The notes beneath the pieces are model-generated. The model searched no databases, was not told where the DNA came from, and was given only the letters and a program-made list of their open reading frames with translations. Shown one piece after another: positions 17,099 to 24,490 of a DNA stretch of 40,561 bases. Made by a program: the position numbers and the translations under genes. The first letter of the stretch is position 1; each line of letters begins with the position of its first letter. The stretch covers positions 1 through 40,561 of the forward strand of contig CAMJZF010000009.1 of NCBI GenBank assembly GCA_946410125.1, written 5' to 3'. Origin of the DNA: an uncultured Prevotellaceae bacterium (GTDB lineage: Bacteria; Bacteroidota; Bacteroidia; Bacteroidales; Muribaculaceae).

Positions 17099-17575
17099 AT
17101 GGTTAAGTCTTTGAAACATATTGCTCTGCTTGCACTGGCGGTTTGTGCCACCGCAGTGGCTGTAACCTCATGCAACGATAACTGTATGGGCAATAGCAGC
17201 GGCATCCCGTTGGCGGCTTTCTATGAAGACGGCCAATCGGTGTCGGTGCTCAATCTCACTGTTTATGGCATTGGTGCGCCTAACGATAGTGCCATTATTC
17301 GCAACAAGGCTGCGACTCAGGTCTATCTCCCGTTGCGCACTTCTACGCCCAGCTGCGAGTATGTGTTGGATTATAACACCGAGGGTATGCCTAACGATAC
17401 AATCACTTTCAACTACGACATAATTCCTTATTTTGAGTCGCGTGAATGTGGTGCGATGTATAATTTCGACATCAAGGAATTCGCTTACACCCAGAATGCT
17501 ATTGACTCGATTTCCATCCCCAATTCGATGATAACTAATAGCGACGTTGTAACCATCAAGATTTTCATGAAATGA
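17099..17575 (+). CDS. DUF6452 family lipoprotein
   Basis: 158 residues from the ATG at 17099. The longer frame starting at 17036 would overlap the glycosyltransferase and put 21 residues ahead of the signal peptide, so I reject it. The signal peptide ends in a lipobox (AVTSC, Cys at about residue 24). The mature part is short and beta-rich with two further cysteines, like Bacteroidetes DUF6452 proteins. It overlaps the next gene by ATGA, which signals translational coupling. DUF6452 and DUF6048 genes are commonly adjacent in Bacteroidales. The function is unknown; the location is probably the inner face of the outer membrane. Confidence 0.75.
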   Translation: MVKSLKHIALLALAVCATAVAVTSCNDNCMGNSSGIPLAAFYEDGQSVSVLNLTVYGIGAPNDSAIIRNKAATQVYLPLRTSTPSCEYVLDYNTEGMPNDTITFNYDIIPYFESRECGAMYNFDIKEFAYTQNAIDSISIPNSMITNSDVVTIKIFMK

Positions 17576-18423
17576 AAAACTGCTTAGTATATATAAGTGT
17601 TATTGCCGTGATGGTTGCAACGGTGTCCTTGCCTCTCAGGGCACAGGAACAGCGCAAGGTTACTCCAGTGAAACCTGCTACCAACAAAGTGCTCACACCG
17701 CCCAAGGGAACCGATGAGAAGATAATTGAGCAATATCTCACTGGCGACACGCTTAATGCAAGGGCACAGGAGCGCAAGGACTCGCTGGCGCGCATCTATC
17801 CTCATTATCCCACACTTACCGAGCTGGCGGTGGGTCTAAACTTCGGCGACGCTTTGCTCATGGCGTTTGGGCAGAAGTATTCTTCCTTCGACATTCATGC
17901 CACGCTCAACATGTGGAATCGCTTCCAGCCGGTGCTGGTAGTAGGACTTGGACGTGCCAAGGAAACGCCAAGCGACATGAATTTCACTTACACTGGCAAA
18001 CTGTCGCCATATTTTAAGCTGGGTGCCAACTATAATTTCTTGTTCAAGAAAGAGCCTCAATATCAACTCTATGCAGGCGTGAGGCTGGGAGGTAGCTTCT
18101 TCAAGTACGACATTACCGATGTCAACATCGACAATCCCTATTGGGGCGAATATGGTAACAGTTTTGCGCTCAAAGGTGTAAGCTCCAACGCTCTGTGGGG
18201 TGAGTTCCTTTTAGGACTCAAAGTGGGAATTGCCAAAGCTTGGGCTCTGGGTTGGGAAGCTAAGTTTCATGGCATTTTTAAGGAAAAGAAAGTTGCCAGC
18301 GGCAAGCCCTGGTATATCCCTGGGTACGGCACACGCAACGGCAACTGGGCGTTTGGCATCTCTCTATACTACACCATTCCTTTAAGCCGTGACAGCTGGC
18401 CTATCATCGAAAAAAAGAAATAA
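17572..18423 (+). CDS. DUF6048 family outer-membrane protein
   Basis: 283 residues with a signal peptide (about residues 1-24, ending LRAQ) and a low-complexity linker rich in Lys/Pro/Thr. The second half alternates aromatic and small residues as in a beta-barrel (YQLYAGVRLGGSFFKYDI, GNWAFGISLYYTIPLSR). The start codon overlaps the DUF6452 stop codon by four bases, so the two are made together. The neighbours suggest a small envelope module of lipoprotein plus barrel. The function is unknown. Confidence 0.75.
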   Translation: MKNCLVYISVIAVMVATVSLPLRAQEQRKVTPVKPATNKVLTPPKGTDEKIIEQYLTGDTLNARAQERKDSLARIYPHYPTLTELAVGLNFGDALLMAFGQKYSSFDIHATLNMWNRFQPVLVVGLGRAKETPSDMNFTYTGKLSPYFKLGANYNFLFKKEPQYQLYAGVRLGGSFFKYDITDVNIDNPYWGEYGNSFALKGVSSNALWGEFLLGLKVGIAKAWALGWEAKFHGIFKEKKVASGKPWYIPGYGTRNGNWAFGISLYYTIPLSRDSWPIIEKKK

Positions 18424-18425
18424 AA

Positions 18426-18452
18426 GGGTCTTGCAAATATTTTGCAACACCC
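18426..18452. terminator. Hairpin between convergent genes
   Basis: GGGT-c-TTGCAAA, loop tat, TTTGCAA-c-ACCC: an 11-bp stem with one mismatch, directly after the DUF6048 stop codon and before the convergent flavoprotein gene. There is no long T run, so it may act as a weak two-way terminator or only as a stabilising hairpin. Confidence 0.5.
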
Positions 18453-18505
18453 TCACTTCTTCATTGTGACTTACCCTCTTCTTGCTCCTTAGGAGTCGGT
18501 GATTC

Positions 18506-19447
18506 TTATCCTAAGGCCGATAAGGCTTGCTCATATTCCAATACAAGACGTTGAATGACAGTTGCCACAGGCTCAATCTCATTGCCTTTTAACAGTGAAG
18601 CGGCTTGACCAATCTCAAGTTCGCCGTTCTCGATGTCACCGTCAAAGATGCCTACCTTGGTCTTCCCTATGCCTATGATTTCAAGCAATTCCTCGCTGCT
18701 GGCACCGCGGTTCTCGGCGGCCTCGATAGCATTGTAGAAGCCACCTTTAACCAAGCGGGTGGGGGAGAGCTTGCGTAGCAGTAGCTTGGTGTCACCCTCG
18801 TTAAGGTCGAGGCAGCGACGCTTAAAGGCTTCGTGGGCACCGCTCTCTTGTGTCAGCGCAAAGAGGGTCCCTATCTGCACTCCCTCGGCGCCAAGCACGC
18901 GTGTGGCAAGTATCGCTTCGCCGCTGGTTATGCCACCGGCGGCAATCAATGGTAACGATGTGGCACGGCGTGCGGCGGGAATGAGGCACAAGGTTGTGGT
19001 CTCTTCCTTGCCGTTGTGGCCACCTGCCTCAAAGCCCTCGGCAACAACAGCATCAACACCTGCTTCTTCACACTTGCGGGCAAAGGTCGACGATGACACT
19101 ACATGCGCCACCTTGATGCCGCGCTCGTGAAGCCAACTGGTCCATTTCTTGGGACTGCCGGCACTGGTAAACACCACGGGCACATGCTCTTGGGCTATGA
19201 CTTCCATTATCTCGGCACTGTTGGGCTTCATCAGTGGCACGTTAACGCCAAAGGGCTTGTCGGTTGCCGCCTTGCATTTCGCGATGTGCTCTTGAAGCAC
19301 CTCGGCGGTCATTGAGCCGGCGCCAATCAGTCCCAGCCCGCCAGCATTGCTCACCGCCGATGCCAAGCGCCATCCACTACACCACACCATGCCGCCGGCA
19401 ATGATGGGATATTCAATTCCAAATAGTTCGCTTACTCTACTTTGCAT
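18506..19447 (-). CDS. Nitronate monooxygenase / FabK-like FMN oxidoreductase
   Basis: 313 residues with a TIM-barrel flavoprotein pattern. It starts with YPIIAGGMVWCSGWRLASAVSNAGGLGLIG (2-nitropropane dioxygenase family). A central AEGFEAGGHNG motif and PLIAAGGITSG plus GAEGVQIGT phosphate-binding loops follow. Family members are nitronate monooxygenases or the FMN-dependent enoyl-ACP reductase FabK. The AEGFEAGGHNG segment resembles the FabK EGxESGGHxG motif, so a fatty-acid role is possible. Sequence alone does not settle which. It is transcribed alone, divergent from the acyltransferase at 19599. The start ATG at 19447 leads directly into the conserved N-terminus. Confidence 0.85.
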   Translation of the reverse strand: MQSRVSELFGIEYPIIAGGMVWCSGWRLASAVSNAGGLGLIGAGSMTAEVLQEHIAKCKAATDKPFGVNVPLMKPNSAEIMEVIAQEHVPVVFTSAGSPKKWTSWLHERGIKVAHVVSSSTFARKCEEAGVDAVVAEGFEAGGHNGKEETTTLCLIPAARRATSLPLIAAGGITSGEAILATRVLGAEGVQIGTLFALTQESGAHEAFKRRCLDLNEGDTKLLLRKLSPTRLVKGGFYNAIEAAENRGASSEELLEIIGIGKTKVGIFDGDIENGELEIGQAASLLKGNEIEPVATVIQRLVLEYEQALSALG

Positions 19448-19476
19448 ATATGTCGTGTTTTTAGTTATTCAGTTTT

Positions 19477-19484
19477 CAAAGATA
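19477..19484 (-). promoter_or_regulatory. Putative -7 box of the flavoprotein gene
   Basis: The minus strand reads TATCTTTG, 29 bases before the start codon at 19447. No good -33 element is visible. Confidence 0.45.
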
Positions 19485-19535
19485 CACACATTTTTTGAGA
19501 TTTCCCATAACAATTGGTGATTATTGCCATTTTTT

Positions 19536-19567
19536 CTTGTCGGTATTGCCGAGAAGTACTACTTTTG
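19536..19567 (+). promoter_or_regulatory. Promoter of the second acyltransferase
   Basis: CTTG (19536-19539), 20 bases, then TACTTTTG (19560-19567), 31 bases before the ATG at 19599. The -33 element deviates by one base from TTTG. Confidence 0.7.
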
Positions 19568-19598
19568 TGCGATTTTTCTATACCATTAAATATAATTG

Positions 19599-20612
19599 AT
19601 GACTAAACTCGATGACAACAGGCTTTATTGGATCGATGCAATTCGCTCTTTCGCTTGCCTGTGTGTGCTCCTGAACCACGCGGTAGGGCCTGCCGGTGCC
19701 AACAAGGTAGACGCAATAGCTCCATTCCAATATCTGGTGGTGGCTGGTGCCTCTGTGTTGTTTTTTATGATATCGGGGGCTTTGGTGTTCTATAAGCCCA
19801 AGCCATTGATTCCTTTTATCAAGCGCAGGATTACCAAAATTGCCGTCCCAATGGCCATTTGGACCATTGTGGCATTGATTGCCATGTGCCTTCGTCATGA
19901 CATGCAATGGTCGCAGTTGCCGCGAGCCATTTTGCTCATTCCCTTCACCCATCAGTTCTCTACTTATTGGTTCATTTATGTGATTTTTGGCATTTACTTG
20001 CTCACCCCCATGGTTTCGGCATGGCTTGAGCGGTGCTCTCGCGCCGAGGTGCGTCTGCTTCTTGTCATTGCATGTGTTGCCATGACAATTCCTTATTTTA
20101 CTATTGTTGACAAGGAGGTCTCCAAAGCGTTTTTTCTCGACACCGGCTCTCTCTATTATTTCGTGGGATATCTGTGGATTTGCCTGATGGGATATTATAT
20201 TAGGCGATATGTCAATATTGAGCGTTACAAGTGGTGGCACTATGCCATATTTGCAGCTGTGCTACTGCTTCCCTTGCTGTTGTTGTGGATTGGTGAGCCG
20301 CAGCAGCTGGTAAGGCGTCGCACCAACATCAACGTGGTGTTGCTCTGTGCCTGCTATTTTGTAATCATCAAGCACATGAAACTTGGCACTCGCACCAAAA
20401 AGGTGGTTTATCATTTCGCACAATATAGTTTTGGCATTTATCTGGTTCACAACCACATCTATAAATTCTTGCTTGCTCCCATGTTCTCGGGTTTGGACCT
20501 TCATTATACCATATCTATTCCTCTGGTTTTTGTTCTCGACCTTGTTATAAGTTACACTGTTGTTCACCTTATTTCTAAACTGCCGCATAGCCAATATCTT
20601 ATTGCGATTTAG
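19599..20612 (+). CDS. Acyltransferase family 3 membrane protein
   Basis: 337 residues from the ATG at 19599 (an in-frame TTG just ahead at 19596 adds nothing). About ten transmembrane segments. The N-terminal YWIDAIRSFACLCVLLNHA contains the Arg-x10-His pair of the acyltransferase_3 family, and FFMISGALVFYK and KRRITKIAVPMAIW follow. It probably O-acylates a cell-surface glycan; the substrate is unknown. It is a single gene between its own promoter and the promoter of the next small gene. It is not a close copy of the acyltransferase at 8678. Confidence 0.85.
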   Translation: MTKLDDNRLYWIDAIRSFACLCVLLNHAVGPAGANKVDAIAPFQYLVVAGASVLFFMISGALVFYKPKPLIPFIKRRITKIAVPMAIWTIVALIAMCLRHDMQWSQLPRAILLIPFTHQFSTYWFIYVIFGIYLLTPMVSAWLERCSRAEVRLLLVIACVAMTIPYFTIVDKEVSKAFFLDTGSLYYFVGYLWICLMGYYIRRYVNIERYKWWHYAIFAAVLLLPLLLLWIGEPQQLVRRRTNINVVLLCACYFVIIKHMKLGTRTKKVVYHFAQYSFGIYLVHNHIYKFLLAPMFSGLDLHYTISIPLVFVLDLVISYTVVHLISKLPHSQYLIAI

Positions 20613-20698
20613 CCGCTGAATAACCGTTGCAATAATAAAAAATCACCGGTTTAACTTAATTAAGCTTGGGTGGGAAAGTTGTTGGCACAGTTGTCCTC

Positions 20699-20706
20699 TA
20701 CCTTTG
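20699..20706 (+). promoter_or_regulatory. Putative -7 box of the 97-residue gene
   Basis: TACCTTTG, 38 bases before the ATG at 20745. TTG-containing sequence lies upstream but not at the ideal distance (nearest GTTG is 17 bases away). Confidence 0.55.
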
Positions 20707-20731
20707 CAGTGTAAAACAATTAATAAACTGC

Positions 20732-20736
20732 GGAGG
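20732..20736 (+). promoter_or_regulatory. Strong Shine-Dalgarno sequence
   Basis: GGAGG lies 8 bases before the ATG at 20745. Bacteroidetes genes usually lack such sequences, and the other genes in this window mostly do too, so this site stands out and fixes the start. Confidence 0.75.
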
Positions 20737-20744
20737 ACATCATT

Positions 20745-21038
20745 ATGAATAACATTTCAGCATCTTTATCGACAAGCGATCAGGTATTTGCCACTCTCGA
20801 AGTTGGTGGAAGAATTCTGGCAAGTGTGTGCAAGAGCAATTTCGCGTCTATCGACGATATAGTTCGTTTCATCTATTCGGTGGCTGGGCGCTTCATGGGG
20901 CTTGCAAAGCTCAACATTCGCAACAAAACTCAAGGATGGACAATGAACATGGCTCTTGCAAGCCGCCAAAATTCCTTTAAGCCGGCTTTGACTGCAGCTC
21001 TGCCTAATCAGTATAGGCAAGCATCACTGTTTAATTGA
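20745..21038 (+). CDS. Small unknown protein with C-terminal clamp-like motif
   Basis: 97 residues, no signal peptide or membrane segment. I recognise no named domain. The first 65 residues look like a compact alpha/beta fold (SDQVFATLEVGGRILASVCK, DDIVRFIYSVAGRFMGLAKL, LNIRNKTQGW). The last 25 are a flexible tail ending QASLFN. The QASLF near the C-terminus resembles the QxxLF peptide that binds the beta sliding clamp. I recall small Bacteroidales proteins of similar size and similar ends but cannot confirm homology. It has its own -7 box and a strong GGAGG ribosome site. The gene is real with good probability; the function is unknown. Confidence 0.75.
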   Translation: MNNISASLSTSDQVFATLEVGGRILASVCKSNFASIDDIVRFIYSVAGRFMGLAKLNIRNKTQGWTMNMALASRQNSFKPALTAALPNQYRQASLFN

Positions 21039-21054
21039 AAAAATATTTTTCCTG

Positions 21055-21078
21055 GCAGTAAAATCTATACTTTACTGC
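21055..21078 (-). terminator. Hairpin at the end of the metallophosphoesterase gene
   Basis: GCAGTAAA (21055-21062), 8-base loop, TTTACTGC (21071-21078): a perfect 8-bp stem that includes the minus-strand stop codon at 21072. On the minus strand it is followed by an interrupted A/T run. It could serve as a weak terminator between the convergent genes. Confidence 0.4.
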
Positions 21079-22166
21079 TTGCCATGAATGGTGGCAACTA
21101 TATATTCCGAACGGGTGCCTATGCGGTACTTGCCGCCCCAGATGCCCAGCCCCGAACTAACCCAGTAGCGGGTGTCGCCCTTCTGGCAAAAGCCCCACGC
21201 ATCTTCATACATTGAGTGAACAAGCAGGCTCACGGGCCACACCTGTCCCTCATGGGTGTGACCGCTCAGCTGGAAGTCTATTCCGTTGTGCTGCGATTCC
21301 TCAAGGTGGTAGGGCTGGTGGTCGAGCAGGATTATGAACTTGCTCTTGTCCACTCCTTCGAGCAGCTGCTTGGTGCTCTTGCGATTGCGCTTAGAGCGGT
21401 CGTCGCGGCCCACTATCACCAGGTCGCCCAGGCTGAGGGTGCTGTCGCGCAGTAGCTTGATGCCGGCTCGGTTGTAAAAGTCGAGAGAGCGGTCTATCCC
21501 GGTGATGTACTCATGATTGCCCAAGCATGCCACCACGGGAGCGTTGAGCTGGCGGAAGTCGGCAGCCATGTCCTCGTCGAGCAGCGGGCGCACATAACCG
21601 TCAATGATGTCGCCGGCAATGAGAATAAGGTCGGCTTTTTCCTCATTTATCATCTTCACCCAGCGTTGCCACTCGCCCTTGCGGTTGTGGTAGCCCAGAT
21701 GCAGGTCGCTAAGCATCACCACCTTCACAGGCTTCGTGAGTTGCTTGGCGGTAGTCAGCTCCAAGGGCTCTCTCACCTTGTTGTGATAGTGTAAGTTTCC
21801 ATAGATGAGCAGCCCTGCCACCACTGCTGTGATGGCTCCTGCGGTCCAGGCATTGTCGTGAAGCCACATCTTGGGCACTATGTGCACGAGTCTGCCCAGG
21901 TCAAGCAACACAAAGGCAAGAAGCAGGTACAGGAACACGATGAGCCACGAGGTGCTTATGTCGTAGGTTACCGATGCCATCCACAGGGGCATTCGGTCGA
22001 AAGTGCCCATGATTCCCGTGAACATCATCACCAGCGACGCTGTCATTAGCCCCACTACTGTCCACTTGCCCCATGTGGGCAATGGAAGTACCTGATAAAC
22101 ATGCCACAAAACGTAAACGTTGGCAAGCAATGCTATTCCTAAAACAATAAAAAATCCCATCTTCAT
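21072..22166 (-). CDS. Membrane-anchored metallophosphoesterase (calcineurin-like, YkuE-type)
   Basis: 364 residues. Four hydrophobic segments fill the first 145 residues. A calcineurin-like phosphoesterase domain follows with all metal-binding motifs: SDLHLGYH, LIAGDIIDG, LGNHEY, DHQPYH and SGHTHEGQ. Family members cleave phosphomonoesters or phosphodiesters, and membrane-anchored ones of this type have been linked to lipid precursors such as UDP-diacylglucosamine. Here the substrate is open. It is a single gene, convergent with the 97-residue gene and divergent from the nitroreductase. Two ATGs (22166 and 22160) are possible. Confidence 0.88.
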   Translation of the reverse strand: MKMGFFIVLGIALLANVYVLWHVYQVLPLPTWGKWTVVGLMTASLVMMFTGIMGTFDRMPLWMASVTYDISTSWLIVFLYLLLAFVLLDLGRLVHIVPKMWLHDNAWTAGAITAVVAGLLIYGNLHYHNKVREPLELTTAKQLTKPVKVVMLSDLHLGYHNRKGEWQRWVKMINEEKADLILIAGDIIDGYVRPLLDEDMAADFRQLNAPVVACLGNHEYITGIDRSLDFYNRAGIKLLRDSTLSLGDLVIVGRDDRSKRNRKSTKQLLEGVDKSKFIILLDHQPYHLEESQHNGIDFQLSGHTHEGQVWPVSLLVHSMYEDAWGFCQKGDTRYWVSSGLGIWGGKYRIGTRSEYIVATIHGKQ

Positions 22167-22194
22167 TGGTTGTGAAATATGCTGTTTTTGTGTG

Positions 22195-22202
22195 CAAAAG
22201 TA
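22195..22202 (-). promoter_or_regulatory. Putative -7 box of the metallophosphoesterase gene
   Basis: The minus strand reads TACTTTTG, 28 bases before the start at 22166. No clear -33 element at the usual distance. Confidence 0.45.
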
Positions 22203-22255
22203 GTGTTTTTAATTTTTATTCACGTCAACAAAACGTTTTTTTCAATTTAATTCAT

Positions 22256-22263
22256 TATTTTTG
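22256..22263 (+). promoter_or_regulatory. Putative -7 box of the nitroreductase-aroB run
   Basis: TATTTTTG, 19 bases before the ATG at 22283. The surrounding sequence is very AT-rich and the -33 element is unclear. Confidence 0.4.
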
Positions 22264-22282
22264 TCAAAATTTTTTTACTACA

Positions 22283-22885
22283 ATGGCACATTTTAAATTA
22301 TTAGTTTTTGCGACTATAACGCTTATGGCAAGTTTTTCAACAAGTGCTGAGGTGCTTCCTGCACCACAGACTACTGGCGGCAAGCCTCTCATGCAGGTCA
22401 TGAGTGAACGCAAGTCAAGCCGTGAATATCAAGAGAATCAATCGGTATCTAAGCAAGACCTCAGCAACATGCTTTGGGCGGCATGGGGTGTCACCCATGA
22501 CGGCAAGCGCACCGTTGCTACAGCCATGAACCGGCAGGAACTCTCGCTCTATGTTATCACTCCCACCGAGGTGAGCCGATATAACCCCGAGGCCAACACT
22601 CTCACTGTGGTCAACACAGGCGATTTCCGCAAGTATGCTACTCTTCAGGATTTTGCAGCCGTCGCTCCCATCAATATTGTGATGGTGGTCGACACTCAAA
22701 AGCAGAGCAAGCCCGAATTTCAGGGCTATACTGCGGGAGCAGCATCGCAAAACATTTATCTCTATTGCGCGCAGGCAGGATTGAAAACCGTGGTAAGGGC
22801 TGGTTACGACAAGGACAATCTGCCAGGCATTCTTAAGCTCCGTGACAACGAGCGCATTATCTGGGTGCAGACTGTGGGTAAATAA
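22283..22885 (+). CDS. Exported nitroreductase (SagB/ThcOx-like)
   Basis: 200 residues from the ATG at 22283. A frame upstream to 22166 is open but would bury the signal peptide, and it covers the likely promoter. The signal peptide is about residues 1-21. The rest is the nitroreductase/SagB-type FMN fold: PLMQVMSERKSSREY near the start, a LLWAAWG-like helix (LSNMLWAAWGVT), AGAASQNIYLYCAQAGL and a closing IIWVQTVG. Such enzymes use FMN and NAD(P)H. An exported version is common in Bacteroidetes, but its substrate is not known. It heads a run with DUF5715, HAD and aroB, with gaps of 12, 31 and 53 bases. Confidence 0.85.
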   Translation: MAHFKLLVFATITLMASFSTSAEVLPAPQTTGGKPLMQVMSERKSSREYQENQSVSKQDLSNMLWAAWGVTHDGKRTVATAMNRQELSLYVITPTEVSRYNPEANTLTVVNTGDFRKYATLQDFAAVAPINIVMVVDTQKQSKPEFQGYTAGAASQNIYLYCAQAGLKTVVRAGYDKDNLPGILKLRDNERIIWVQTVGK

Positions 22886-22897
22886 CTTTGTCTCATT

Positions 22898-23665
22898 ATG
22901 TTATTACGCAATTCCTGTTCCCTTGTGGCGGCGATGCTCATCGTTGCTCTTGCCTGCTTGCCGTCATGTAAAGAGGAGAGGCACTTTCACGACTATTTCG
23001 ACCAGAGCCAGCTCGATGTGATTGCCCAGATAGGTACAGCCAAGTCGAAACTTGCCGACCATCATCTCGACTATGACACCACGTGGGTCGATAGGTTTGG
23101 CTACCATCACATTCCTGTCGACACCCTGCTTGGCGACTACCGCGATATTTTTGATGACTTCAACGACATTCAAATTCCGTTTGCACGCAAGAATGGCATC
23201 GAGCCCATCAAGAACCTCCACGATGCCTACCGCCTCAAGCAGCCACTGGTGAAAATCGCTACTTGCGAAGCCTATTACCTCGACTCGCTCACTCATTCCA
23301 TGCCCTATCTGGTTCCTAAGGCTGCTAAGCTCCTTGAGGAGATAGGTTGTGCTTTTGCCGACTCGGTGAAAGCGCGGGGCGGCAGTGCCTATCGCATCGT
23401 CGTGACAAGCTGCACTCGTTCCAATTTCACTGTGGGCAAGTTGCTCAAGGTCAACCGGAATGCTTCTCCTAACTCTTGCCACATGTATGGCACCACCTTC
23501 GACTTGAGCTGGACTCATTATGAGCCTTACAATAACGACTATTACATTAACCGTGAGGACTTGAAGAACGTCCTCGCACATGTGCTGCTCCATTTCAAGC
23601 AGGAAAATCGATGCACTGTCCTTCATGAGCAAGGGCAATGCTGCTTTCACATTACTGTAAAATAA
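22898..23665 (+). CDS. DUF5715 lipoprotein, M15-peptidase-like
   Basis: 255 residues with a signal peptide ending in a lipobox (LPSC, Cys about residue 26). The second half has YRIVVTSCTRS, NASPNSCHMYGTTFDLSW and a closing HEQGQCCFHITV. The spaced His...Asp...His resembles the zinc site of M15-type D-Ala-D-Ala peptidases (SxHxxGxxxD plus a later His). DUF5715 is the Bacteroidetes family with this pattern. It probably trims or binds peptidoglycan peptides in the periplasm, but activity is inferred. It lies 12 bases after the nitroreductase. Confidence 0.75.
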   Translation: MLLRNSCSLVAAMLIVALACLPSCKEERHFHDYFDQSQLDVIAQIGTAKSKLADHHLDYDTTWVDRFGYHHIPVDTLLGDYRDIFDDFNDIQIPFARKNGIEPIKNLHDAYRLKQPLVKIATCEAYYLDSLTHSMPYLVPKAAKLLEEIGCAFADSVKARGGSAYRIVVTSCTRSNFTVGKLLKVNRNASPNSCHMYGTTFDLSWTHYEPYNNDYYINREDLKNVLAHVLLHFKQENRCTVLHEQGQCCFHITVK

Positions 23666-23696
23666 TTTAAATCACCATTATAACCCGCATAAAACA

Positions 23697-24437
23697 ATGA
23701 CAGAACAAAATGCTATTGCCAACTATCTGAAGTATACCGGCAAGAAATCGTTCAATTTTACCACAGCACTCATCGACATGGATGGCGTGCTCTTCGACTC
23801 AATGAAGAATCACACCCGCGCGTGGGTGAAGCTTATGAAAAAGAACGGCATCAAGTGCACCCGCGATGAGTTCTATATGTATGAAGGTATGACAGGACGC
23901 GACATCATCAAGATGAAATTTAAGAATGGCGCAGGAAAAAATGTCACCGACGACGAGGCTCAGGCTCTCTACAAAGTGAAGACTCGTTATTTTACCGAGC
24001 TTGGCGATGTTGAGGTGATTCCTGGCACTCTCGATGTGCTTAAGGCTCTCAAGGACATGGGCATCAAGTGTGTGCTGGTTACGGGGTCGGGCACTCATGC
24101 CATGCTCGATCGCATCGATACTGAATACCCCGATATTTTTGACGAGCAACGCGTCACGGCTACCGACGTAAAGCGGGGAAAACCCAATCCCGAACCTTAT
24201 CTTAAGGCTATGGCCAAGGTGGGAGTGCCGCCCAACGAATGTGTGGTGCTCGAGAATGCTCCCCTGGGAGTGCAGGCGGGACACACTGCCGGATGTTTCA
24301 CCATTGGCGTGACTACCGGACCCATCCCCGAGAAGGATATGTATAAGGCTGGTGCCGATATTGTTTATAGCGACATGGCTGCACTGCTCCAGGCAATACC
24401 CGCCCTCAACGAAGCCTTCAACCCCTTAAACTCTTAA
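23697..24437 (+). CDS. HAD-superfamily phosphatase / phosphoglucomutase-like
   Basis: 246 residues with the HAD motifs in order: DMDGVLFD (nucleophile D27, acid D29), VLVTGSG (motif II Thr), KRGKPNP (motif III Lys) and ENAPLGVQAG (motif IV region). The cap domain lies at about residues 40-105. Relatives include beta-phosphoglucomutase and small sugar-phosphate phosphatases. Which of these applies cannot be told. The last codons and the stop fall inside a run of an 8-base repeat (24426-24481), so the C-terminus could change length if the repeat slipped. Confidence 0.88.
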   Translation: MTEQNAIANYLKYTGKKSFNFTTALIDMDGVLFDSMKNHTRAWVKLMKKNGIKCTRDEFYMYEGMTGRDIIKMKFKNGAGKNVTDDEAQALYKVKTRYFTELGDVEVIPGTLDVLKALKDMGIKCVLVTGSGTHAMLDRIDTEYPDIFDEQRVTATDVKRGKPNPEPYLKAMAKVGVPPNECVVLENAPLGVQAGHTAGCFTIGVTTGPIPEKDMYKAGADIVYSDMAALLQAIPALNEAFNPLNS

Positions 24438-24481
24438 AATCTTAAACTCTTAAACTCTTAAACTCTTAAACCCTTAACCCC
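24426..24481 (+). repeat. TTAAACTC tandem repeat (7 units) at the HAD-aroB junction
   Basis: Seven 8-base units in a row: four exact TTAAACTC (at 24426, 24442, 24450 and 24458) and three one- or two-base variants. Unit 1 encodes the final HAD codons, and the stop TAA is inside the repeat. The array fills nearly all of the gap to the aroB ATG at 24491. Confidence 0.9.
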
Positions 24482-24490
24482 CTCCTTCCC

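Noticed and set aside
22166-22282. Extended N-terminus for the nitroreductase
   Set aside because: It would overlap the start codon of the divergent metallophosphoesterase and cover the likely promoter; the signal peptide begins at 22283.
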